DNA from: Candidatus Opimibacter skivensis
GTDB taxonomy: Bacteria > Bacteroidota > Bacteroidia > Chitinophagales > Saprospiraceae
NCBI GenBank assembly: GCA_016722045.1
Contig: JADKGY010000001.1
Coordinates: 1 to 64,000 of the forward strand
DNA length: 64,000 bases
Reading direction: 5' to 3'
The notes beneath the pieces are model-generated. The model worked only from the letters and a program-made list of their open reading frames with translations. It did no database searches and was not told the origin of the DNA. This document shows, piece after piece, positions 10,382-18,568 of this stretch. How positions within the stretch are numbered: the stretch's first letter is position 1; every line of letters begins with the position of its first letter. The position numbers and the translations under genes are program-made.

Positions 10382-10860
10382 ATGGATCTGCTTCAACTTG
10401 TAAAACATGAAATCAAAGGCATTGACCCTAATGCTGAAGTAATTCTATTTGGGTCCAGAGCGAGAGGAGACTTCCGGGAAGATTCTGACTGGGATTTCCT
10501 TATTCTCCTAAACCGCACTTTGGATCGGCCAATAAAGGAATTGATTTAGAAAAGCTGTCTGCTGCTAACCGTTTATATTATTCTTGTTTCTATATCGTCT
10601 CAGCATATTTGGTTTTGAAAGGAATAAAGTCTTCGACCCATTCAGGCCTTAAATCAGCTTTCAATCAAGAGTTAGTCAAAGCAGGCAAAATTGATAAATC
10701 GGAAGGTCTCCTTTTTAACAAACTCTTTTCAATACGGCAGCAAATCGATTATGAAGACTTTGTTGACATTTCCAATCAGGAATTAAGTCCTTTAATTCCT
10801 AAAATTAAACAACTGATTGATGACATTAAAAAATTAATCAGTACTGATACAGATGCATAA
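10382..10860 (+). pseudogene. MNT nucleotidyltransferase / HEPN remnant fused by deletion
   Basis: The first frame (ATG 10382, stop 10549, 55 codons) encodes the N-terminal half of a minimal nucleotidyltransferase: 'ILFGSRARGDFREDSDWDFL', with the GSxxxG..D.D active-site pattern. It then runs out of frame. From about 10528 another frame carries the core of a HEPN protein (KLSAANRLYYSCFYIV, then HSGLKSAF, KLFSIRQQIDYED), ending at 10860. The C-terminal half of the MNT protein and the N-terminus of the HEPN protein are both missing, so a deletion near 10520 explains the structure. Intact HEPN/MNT pairs act as toxin and antitoxin, the MNT partner modifying and inactivating the HEPN RNase. A product from 10609 could in theory be made, but it lacks the front of the domain. 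Confidence 0.7.
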
Positions 10861-10865
10861 TATTA

Positions 10866-13860
10866 ATGATTGAGGAGGAATCAATTCAAATCGATCTGTT
10901 TAAATCTCTCTTTAAAGGCAGAGAAGATGTGTTTGCTGTGCGTTGGGAAAAAGGAAAGAATTACGGCTATATGCCCTCTTATCAATATGATCCTTATTTA
11001 TTCAGGCTCCATAAACTGCAGGGTGGTTCATTAAAGACGTATCCCGATAAAAACTACCTTCCTTTCACCGATACCCAGCTCAAAAAACATTTAAATGGAG
11101 AACAGTTAATTGGCATCTATCCTCTTCTACAGGACAATTCATCCTGGTTTATTGTCGCTGATTTCGATAAAGATAAATGGTTCGAAGAATGTCTGACATT
11201 TACAAATAAATGTTACGAAAAGGGCATAGCTGCATATATAGAAAGATCTCGTTCCGGAAGGGGTGGATATGTTTGGGTGTTTTTCGATCAATCATATCCT
11301 GCACTAAAAAGTCGGAAAATATTTATTCATCTACTTGAGGGATCTCATCTTTTTTCTGCCTTCGATAAAAGCTCAAGTTTTGATCGCCTGTTTCCGAATC
11401 AGGATTACCTGTCCGGTAAAGGATTGGGAAACCTTATTGCTTTACCATTTCATAAATCTTCGATGGAACAAGGAAATTGCTGTTTTGTAGATGAGCATTT
11501 AAAACCTTTCGAAGATCAATGGAAATTTTAGCATCTATCAAAGAGTGCCCGTATCACATCTTGATTCAATCTATCAAAGTCTTCCAGATAGTAATTCCTT
11601 ACCTGCAAATACAATATTCAAAAATTCAGGTAAGCTGAATGTATTACTGGATAAATCCGTATATCTCAGTCGCTCAGGAATAACAACAGCATTGCTTAAT
11701 TTCCTGAAAGAGGAACTCAATTTTGTCAATTCGGAATATTTCATCAAAAAGAAAACTGAAAGAAATACATGGGGCACTGAAAGATATTTCAGGTTTATTG
11801 AGGAAACCGAACACGAAGTTATTGTTCCAAGAGGTTTTATTGGTACACTTCTCCGGTTTTGTAAACAGGAAAAGATAGATTTTGAATTTCAGGATTGTAG
11901 GAAAAAACTAAATCCCAAGTCATTCACATTTAATGTAAACCTTCGTTCGCATCAGAACTCCGCAATTGAAGCAACTTTTCGAAAAGATTTTGGAGTAATT
12001 TCAGCACCACCAAGGTGCCGGAAAACAGTGATTGGTTTAAAATTATTGAAGAGAAACAACAACCGGCTTTAATCATTGTGCACCGAAAGCAGATTATGGA
12101 TCAATGGATAGAACGGATTCAATCCTTCCTCGGAATTCCGAAAAGTGAAATTGGTAGTATAGGACAAGGAAAGGCAAGACCGGTAAATCGATCACTGTAG
12201 CCATGATTCAAAAGTTTGAAAAAGTATCTGGAAAAACCAGATCTCACAGAATTTTCTCAATCGTTCGGAACTATTATTATTGATGAGTGTCATCATGTAC
12301 CGGCCGAAACCTTCAGGAATACCATTTCAAAACTTTCAACTTATTATTTCTATGGATTGACATCTACACCTTTTCGTAAGGGAAATGATGGGAAATTAAT
12401 ATTTATTCATATCGGAGATATTATTTCGGTAATCAAACCTCAGGAGATCGAAGGACATAAACAAGTGAAAATTGTCATTAGAAATACAACTCTGGATATG
12501 CCTTTCAATCCTAAAACAGATTTGTTTGAAACCTTATCAAAAGTTTTAATCCATGATACGGCCAGAAACAAACTCATATTAAGAGATATTGGAGATGAGC
12601 TTAACAAAGGCAAAAAGGTCATTATTATTACAGAAAGGAAAGAGCATATTGATACTTTACACCAATTTTTAAAAGCATCTTTTGAAACCATTTTATTAAC
12701 AGGCGAAGACAATGATAAAGACCGGAAAATAAAATGGAAGCGACTCGTTGGAGGAGATTACCAAGCTTTGATTACAACAGGACAGATGTTCGGAGAAGGA
12801 AGTGATCTGCAAAACGCCTCCGTCTTATTCCTGGTGTATCCATTCTCTTTTAAAGGAAAACAAATCCAATATATCGGAAGGTTCAGCGCAGGAATAGCTC
12901 CTGTAATATATGATTATCGCGATATTAAAATTGACTACCTGAATCGGATGTTTTTGAAAAGAAACACCTACTATAGGCATATTGACAAACAAGCTTCACT
13001 TTTTGATGAGCAAGAAGTTATTGAAAATGAAACAAAAAATATTTTTACAATTGAGAAAAAAGTTAAAATCAATATTGAAGACCTTGACTTTCGTTATGGA
13101 GCGATAGCTTTCAAATATAAAGCCATTGAAAAAGGAATCGATCTTGAGTTTGAAATTGAAAATGATGAAGTGCGACCCGAATTTGATATCCTGAAACCCT
13201 ATTTTGCCCGTGTATTAAAAACACAGAACATTGAAGCCGTTATTTTTGCCGAGTTTGAAAATGATTTGCTAGTGGCACAAACAGCAACTTCATCTGATTT
13301 GGAAAGGATAAATGCCGAAATTATTGAAAGAGTAAAATTCAGGTATATTGATAAAGTTATTCTTGGCAAAAAGCATTCACTGGATGATAGTACTAGCCTA
13401 TTGGAGGTAGGACAATTGCAGAACGGTGGATCCGGGAGCACATTGTTTAGTTCAGGGGTAGACCTACTGAACGATCTCTTAAAGAACAAGCATGTTAAGC
13501 ATTATCGGCAGTTAAGATATTTGTCTTCAAAACATGATGGTGAGACTTTGAAACTCCGTTTTGTATTGAATCCCTTTTCATTTGTATTCCTTTTGCCCGG
13601 AAAAGAACAATACCATATCGTTCTTGAAACACTCGACACAGAAGAAGCTACATATATCTGGCATCTAGACAAAAATAATGCAGATAATATCCCAAAAATT
13701 GGTAGTTATTGATCAGGACTTAAACATGATTAAAAACCATGGCCGGCAATATTTTCTTGAAGGTCAGCCAAAGGATTTTAGTCGTGTAATGCATGACTAT
13801 ACTGAAGAAAGAAAAGGATTTATTGTTTGGAAAGATCTGTTGGAGGAGAGATTGATTTAG
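10866..13860 (+). pseudogene. TOTE conflict system primase-helicase, multiply frameshifted
   Basis: An ancestral protein of about 995 residues, now in at least four frames. Residues 1-221 (to 11531) resemble the TOTE archaeo-eukaryotic primase domain: 'WFIVADFDKDKW' supplies the metal-binding DFD, followed by 'SRSGRGGYVWVFF', where related proteins usually have His in place of Tyr. The SF2 helicase follows: the Walker A region reads APPRCRKT where APPGAGKT is expected, then ALIIVHRKQIMDQW, the DECH box (IIIDECHHVP), 'TSTPFRKGN', and motif VI-like 'QYIGRFSAG' near 12870. A ~330-residue C-terminal domain ends at 13860 after one more shift near 13693. Breaks lie near 11530 (T lost), 11543 (A lost), 12010 (A gained), 12025 (A lost), 12047 (A lost), 12182 (G lost), 12212 (A gained) and 13693 (A gained). 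It begins five bases after the HEPN remnant. The 498-codon stretch 12216-13712 is open but lacks motif I. Confidence 0.7.
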
Positions 13861-13877
13861 ATGAATGATTCCGAATG

Positions 13878-14195
13878 CGCAAAACCGAGTTTTGCTGACG
13901 CACAAGCGTAGATACAATCTACGCTTAAACGTGTTGTTTTTATTGCTCGCTGTGCTTGCAATAAAAACGTATGAAAAATGGTGGAGTCTTGCGCGTGAGG
14001 TCGCCCCGGCGTTTGCGCGTATAGGATGAGATTGGAGCAACGCAGGGGAGGGGGCAGCGAGAGGAAAAGGTAGAAAAAGCAGAAAGGGCAGAAAAGGCAG
14101 AAAAGGCAGAAAAGGCAGAAAGGCAGAAAAGGAAACGCCTCCTTAGGGGAGGCGTTGACCCAAGGGGATTAGCCCTTGGGGATGTGCTTTGATTG
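13878..14195. repeat. large direct repeat, copy 2 (right of the conflict island)
   Basis: Same order of parts as 9969-10250: hairpin repeat at 13878-13966, 'ggtcgccccggcgtttg', 'ataggatgagattggagca', an expanded purine tandem (14069-14131), then the hairpin 'aacgcctcc..ggaggcgtt' and 'gggatgtgctttg'. A shorter, diverged third version lies near 16640-16750. Confidence 0.8.
14069..14131. repeat. purine-rich tandem repeat, unit about ggcagaaaa
   Basis: Seven or so imperfect copies of an 8-9 base unit. The same unit forms a longer array at 48926-49034, and a few copies lie near 10155-10185. Confidence 0.85.
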
Positions 14196-14297
14196 CAAAG
14201 ATATGGAGGTTTCGCGACCTACTCCGTATCGCAAATCGCGATTTGCGATATTTTCAATTAGCAAACTGCATGTTTATTTTCCCGACAATTATCTTTT

Positions 14298-14486
14298 CGC
14301 AAAACCGAGTTTTGCTGACGCACAAGCGTAGATACAATCTACGCTTAACCATATCGTTTTTATTGCTCGCTACGCCCGCAATAAAATTTCTTCCTCAAGG
14401 CACAGCCTTGAACACGCAAGGACGTCGGTCAACCGACGCCCAACATTTTGCGTTTTTTATTACTCGCTGCGCTCGCAATAAAAATT
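14298..14486. repeat. two adjacent hairpin repeats
   Basis: 14298-14386 is a full copy (gcaaaac..gttttgc, agcgtagat-aca-atctacgct, gctcgctacgcccgc). 14395-14486 is a variant with caaggc-aca-gccttg, cgtcggt-ca-accgacg and the terminal gctcgctgcgctcgc hairpin. Confidence 0.8.
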
Positions 14487-14727
14487 ATAATTGCGTCGCA
14501 TTTAAAACGGGTTGTAGAGACGACGATTTACGGTTGGTGAGCTGTAGCACGAGGTTGAGTTTAGCAAGTCGAACCATCGCGTCTCCGATAACGGTATCGT
14601 TTTATTTCTCGCTGCCAACGCAATCAATCGCGCTTCAATTCAAAAATAACATTCTGCCTATTGCCTAGTGCCTATTGTCTATTGGCTTTTGCCAATTGCT
14701 TATTGATATCCCGGATTTGCGTTGGTT

Positions 14728-15150
14728 TCATTTTGCCCTTAATCCCGCTTTAATGTTCTTGTCGTATTTATCCATAATATTCCATTGATTCACTTTATAT
14801 GGTCTCGCTAAAAGACCTGCCGGCAATTTCAGTTTTTCGCTTAGTAACCATACGTGTTTTAAAGTCAATGGAGACTTATAGGATAAGATCTTACTGGCTG
14901 TTGATTTTGAACCAAAATAGGGAATAAGGTCCTGCTGACGGAGACCCATGTACTCCATTTTCATTTTGATCACCTCAATAGGATCTGCATCTTCAATTGG
15001 GAAATTCTCTTCCTCATATTTATGTATAAGTAGAGCCAATAAATCAAATTCATCACTATCCTGTGATCCCGGAGCAGCATCAAAAATTTCTTCAAAACGC
15101 TTTATCGCTTTATTGTAATCCTTTTCGTTTTTAATAATCGTCCAGTTCAT
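14728..15150 (-). CDS. HigA-type antitoxin (XRE family)
   Basis: 140 residues. The N-terminal ~60 residues are acidic and helical. The C-terminal half carries a helix-turn-helix (MGLRQQDLIPYFGSKSTASK) followed by 'LTLKHVWLLSEKLKLPAGLL', as in COG5499-type HigA antitoxins. The gene starts four bases after the restored stop of the toxin gene, the usual toxin-first order for this class. It should neutralise the toxin and repress the operon through the palindrome at 15497-15517. It appears intact, unlike its partner. Confidence 0.85.
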   Translation of the reverse strand: MNWTIIKNEKDYNKAIKRFEEIFDAAPGSQDSDEFDLLALLIHKYEEENFPIEDADPIEVIKMKMEYMGLRQQDLIPYFGSKSTASKILSYKSPLTLKHVWLLSEKLKLPAGLLARPYKVNQWNIMDKYDKNIKAGLRAK

Positions 15151-15154
15151 TTTA

Positions 15155-15471
15155 CTATTTTTTGGAATTGATCGTATGGACGGATGTACCTAACCGTTCG
15201 TAATCTTTGTGCCAGCCGATCCATTTAATGAATGCAGTATTTTTGCGTAATTCAAACTCAGTATAATTCTCAGATCATTGCCTTTTACATCGATGCATAA
15301 TCTGTTGTTTTTCAAAACATCAACGTTTCGCGAGCCGAAAGTTTTTACGGCATCCAGTGGCTTACTCCAGCTTTGGCTCTTTAAGATAGTATACCAAGTG
15401 CTTAGACTGCGCTTTGTCATTGGATGATCATCGTAAAATTTCCGGATCGTTCTAAACGCAATAACCCTCAT
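15155..15471 (-). pseudogene. HigB-type mRNA interferase toxin, frameshifted near the C-terminus
   Basis: The start MRVIAFRTIRKFYDDHP and 'WSKPLDAVKTFGSRNVDVLKNNR' followed by 'CIDVKGNDLRIILSLNY' fit HigB/RelE-like toxins of the PF09907 type (about 100-105 residues). The frame as read ends after 93 codons with an unrelated tail (15190). One extra A in the A-run at about 15245 restores AFIKWIGWHKDYERL, the conserved end of the family including its catalytic-side His, with a stop at 15155-15157. As the sequence stands, the toxin should be inactive. If the indel is a consensus error, the pair is intact. Confidence 0.7.
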
Positions 15472-15482
15472 GATCTGAACAT

Positions 15483-15517
15483 TAAAGATATTTAGTAAGT
15501 TTCGTTAAACGAAACTT
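15483..15517 (-). promoter_or_regulatory. higBA operator palindrome and -7-like element
   Basis: A perfect inverted repeat with ten-base arms (aagtttcgtt / aacgaaactt) around one central base at 15497-15517, 26 bases before the toxin start. On the minus strand a TATCTTTA sequence (15490-15483) resembles the Bacteroidota -7 element TAnnTTTG. The placement fits autorepression by the antitoxin. Confidence 0.65.
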
Positions 15518-15856
15518 TTTTAATTAACTATTTTACCTTTTCCGGTCCTTTGCTATAAATGACTGCAAGTAAGCCATTTGCTACCACTGAAGGTTTACCA
15601 CTGGCTACCACTATATAGAAATTTGGATTCATTTACTGTAAATCAAATTCTGCCTAAACAGATAAGGTATACAACCCTTTTACCACAAACTTAGAAAACA
15701 TAGGAAGCCACATAGAAACTTGAATTAAGAAATTAGAAATTGAACTACAAAGTACCCCGGGGTTTGCGCGGAGGATGGATGAGCGAAGGGGAGACACAGC
15801 CGGGAGAAACTGAAGCCTTCGAGACTTGTCGAGAAGCAGCGAAGTGACAGGGCAAA
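15518..15856. other. intergenic stretch
   Basis: Contains a short near-repeat 'gctaccactgaaggtttaccactggctaccac' region near 15580-15615 and a 'ccccggggtttgcgcgg' segment near 15755 related to the other ccccgggg repeats of the window. No gene seen. Confidence 0.4.
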
Positions 15857-16434
15857 TCACTCCTTCCTCTTCATCCCAAACTTCTCCTCAAGCAACTGTT
15901 CAATTTTTCTATAACTGAGTCCCTACTTTCATCCTGATCAATATGCATTGAATCAAGTGCATCACCTACCATGTCCATGATTTTGTCATACCTCGCGAAT
16001 ACCTTCCTGCATTGTATTTCATCACCGCTTTCCCAATAGTTGCTTTCATCGTAGAGGTCAAAGTGGGCGAAATATTTTTCTGAGAGGTAACGAAGAAATT
16101 TGATGATGGCAATGTGCGTTTCAACACCGGCATATTGCGTTTTGGTAAAGACTCCGCCTACAGCTTCTTCAGGTATATCCTCACCAGTGGTTTCCTGAAT
16201 GTAGGAATACAAGATCGGATTGATCAGCATTCCATGATCGATGTGAAATGTAAGCCAGATGGGTTCGCTGCCCTCTGGTGAAATCAATACGCCATCCAAT
16301 GGCGTGTCAGCCACTGCCGGCAATCGTTGATAATGCCATTGCATACTAATCGCAATGTCCGTGGCTTCGTCAATAAGTGATTGCAGATCTGATGGATTCC
16401 GGAGCTTGCCGGAATAATGAATGGTAAGTCCCAT
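15857..16434 (-). CDS. conserved hypothetical protein, first of two tandem paralogs
   Basis: About 187 residues as read (stop at 15871), starting MGLTIHYSGKLRNPSDLQSLI. It is homologous along its length to the gene at 16907-17533: MG.TI.YSG.LR, 'PIEG/PLDG', 'EGSEPIWLTF', 'THIAIIKFLRYLSEKYF..F.L.DES.YWE..D'. No signal peptide, so likely cytoplasmic. The tail NSCLRRSLG appears to come from one missing A near 15907; restoring it gives EQLLEEKFGMKRKE and a stop at 15857. Similar MGLTIHY proteins occur in many bacteria without known function. Confidence 0.6.
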
Positions 16435-16906
16435 GTTTCAACTGGTGATTTAAAAGGGTGAATAAAATTGTTTTCGAATGGAAATTAAGGAGAAACAAAC
16501 AATTTTAAATTATTTTTCAAAAATTTCTTAATCGCAACGGAGTTTTGCTGACGCCCAAGCTTAGGCAGAGCAAGCTAACGGTGTAGATTTATTGCTACTA
16601 CGCTCGCAATAAAAATTATAGCGTCGTAAAATGGTCGTAGGCTCGGGTTTTTGCTCGCGCCAGAAAAATGGAGAACTCGTGGGGCCGGGGTTTGCGTGTG
16701 CAGGATGAGCGTGGTGCAACACAGGGAAGGGGGCAGCGAGAGGGAAGGGAAATGCTTATTACTCAAAACCGAGTTTTGCTGACGCTCAAACGTAGATACT
16801 CTACGCTTAACCGTATTGGTTTATTGCTCGCTGCGCTCGCAAAAATTGTTGAGATAAAATTGCATTGAATCTTGCACCCCCCTTTTTTAGGGGGGTGGGG
16901 GTAGAA
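16435..16906. other. intergenic stretch with two hairpin repeats
   Basis: Holds hairpin repeats at 16533-16615 and 16763-16845, and between them a diverged third version of the large repeat body ('ggggtttgcgtgtgcaggatgag', 'agggggcagcgagagg'). No gene seen. Confidence 0.6.
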
Positions 16907-17533
16907 TCAATTCAAATAAAATCCGACTATTTCTTTTTTTGGTGGTGGGGTATGGAGATTCTCAACCACATCCATGGGATCCATGCGCCTTAGCAAATCC
17001 ATGATGCGTTCATCCATGATTTCCCCTGATCTTCCGATTTCTCCGACCCGTCCATCCAGTGCGTCAAGTCTGCAGATCATCTGGCCTACCCATTTTTCCA
17101 TAAAACGGAATTCATTTTCACAACAAACCTTATCGTTAGTCTCCCAATACTGGCTTTCATCGACGAGGCTGAATGCTGAAAAATAGGTATCGCTCAGATG
17201 ACGCAGGTAGGTGATGATCTGCATATGCATCGTGGCACCGGCAAAATGCGTTTTCGTCTCCATAAGGTGATCTTTCTTTATCCGCTTCCCCATATGCCTG
17301 GAAAATTCATAATCTTCCGGTGAGACAAGCTGATGATTGTCAAGGAATGTCATCCATATCGGCTGACTTCCGGTGGGTGCAAATGCTATGCCTTCAATCG
17401 GAACTTCGAACGATGGCAGGATTTTTTCATAACCCCATTTCATCTGGGTGCATTGGTGAATAACATCTTTGATGAGAGAAGGTAATTGCTCCATAGACCG
17501 GAGCCTGCCGGAATAAAAGATTGTGATACCCAT
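16907..17533 (-). CDS. conserved hypothetical protein, second of two tandem paralogs
   Basis: 208 residues starting MGITIFYSGRLRSMEQLPSLI, paralogous to 15857-16434. It shares the 'GSQPIWMTF', 'TH..GA.MHMQIITYLRHLSDTYFSAF' and 'DESQYWE' blocks. The last ~60 residues are helical and charged and differ between the two copies. Soluble, function unknown. The two genes also share a similar leader before the ATG ('gaaaattaaggagaaacaaacaatttta'-type), so the duplication included the upstream region. Confidence 0.65.
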   Translation of the reverse strand: MGITIFYSGRLRSMEQLPSLIKDVIHQCTQMKWGYEKILPSFEVPIEGIAFAPTGSQPIWMTFLDNHQLVSPEDYEFSRHMGKRIKKDHLMETKTHFAGATMHMQIITYLRHLSDTYFSAFSLVDESQYWETNDKVCCENEFRFMEKWVGQMICRLDALDGRVGEIGRSGEIMDERIMDLLRRMDPMDVVENLHTPPPKKEIVGFYLN

Positions 17534-17722
17534 GACAACTGGTGAGTTAAAGGGTGAAGGAATTTGTTTTCAAATGAAAATTAAGGAGAAACAAACAATT
17601 TTACAAATTATTTTTTCAATAAAATTAATAATCGCAAAACAGAGTTTTGCTGACGCCAGAATGCAAAATGTGGACTATTCCTTACCTTAAATCCCGGAAA
17701 TTATCTGCAATCATTCTACATT

Positions 17723-18404
17723 ATGAATTCAATCTTTTTCAACTTATTGTTTTTTCTATCCGCCGTCTCACTCAGAAGCCAATCTTTCACTACTGACACC
17801 TTTCCAAATGGCATTTATTATACCCTGGAAGACTTAACAATCACACACCTGAGATACCCACTAAAATCCGGCGACTGAACCTGGATGTTCCTAAATCAAA
17901 AGCTTTTAAGGATACGATCGTGGATCATGTATTGTTCCTGGATAAAGACAACGATCCCATCACCAAAGTCTTTGCTATTGTCAATAAGGGAGAGATCTAT
18001 TTCCAGGAGAAAGCAATTCGTCAATATCTTATGGATGGCTTTGGAGGAAAGAATTCTGCCAATAAATCCAGGTTTCACAGGATACAGGAGCGTGGCAGAT
18101 ATTATTACGGTGAAACATATTATGCTTCTGGTGATGGCCAAGTTGCAGCCATGGCTATGCTGTTTGGTGTACTGGGAGGTCTGGCGCGCTGCGCTTCAGA
18201 TGAAGGCACAATATTTCAGGTGCCATTTGTATTCGACACTAAGCTCAACAAGTTCTTTGTTTTGGGATCACGGAAGAACATTCAACTTTTTTGGATACCT
18301 ACCACCGGACTGGCTTTGAAGTGGGAAAAGGAAAATTGGATTATGAACTTATACGATCCCTTATTATTCAATTCAATAAAAATGAAGGCGAAGGTAAAGG
18401 CTGA
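17723..18404 (+). pseudogene. secreted hypothetical protein broken by two single-base losses
   Basis: Start MNSIFFNLLFFLSAVSLRSQ is a signal peptide. Near 17843 one T is missing and the frame shifts to NNHTPEIPTKIRRLNLDVPK, then VDHVLFLDKDNDPITKVF and 'YFQEKAIRQYLMDGFGG'. A Gly/Ala-rich stretch 'AAMAMLFGVLGGLARCAS' could be a short hydrophobic helix. Near 18292 a T-run has lost one base; restored, the end reads NIQLFLDTYHRTGFEV and stops at 18404. About 226 residues ancestrally. Family not recognised. Confidence 0.5.
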
Positions 18405-18568
18405 GAGAAAAATTGATTGTGAGTAAATTTATTTACGCAAAACGGAGTTTTGCTGACGCACGAATGTAGAAACAATCTACCTCAACCGTATCCTTTTTTA
18501 TTGCTCGCTGCGCTCGCAATTCCCGTTCACTTCAGGCAGCCAATCCACAACCACCGTATCTTTACACC

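Larger units (their letters stand above)
13861..14727. other. repeat-dense intergenic stretch
   Basis: Holds repeat copy 2, the purine tandem, a second hairpin repeat at 14298-14386, a variant at 14395-14486 (caaggc-aca-gccttg and cgtcggt-ca-accgacg hairpins), and a copy of the 'gagctgtagca.gaggttgag' repeat near 14535. A 159-codon open frame on the plus strand here is repeat sequence, not a gene. Confidence 0.6.

Noticed and set aside
10866..12200. Programmed frameshifting in the primase-helicase
   Set aside because: Too many shifts in both directions, and no slippery heptamer with a stimulatory structure repeated at the sites.
14189..14668. A 159-codon open frame on the plus strand
   Set aside because: It runs through two hairpin repeats and other repeat sequence, and its translation shows no protein-like pattern.
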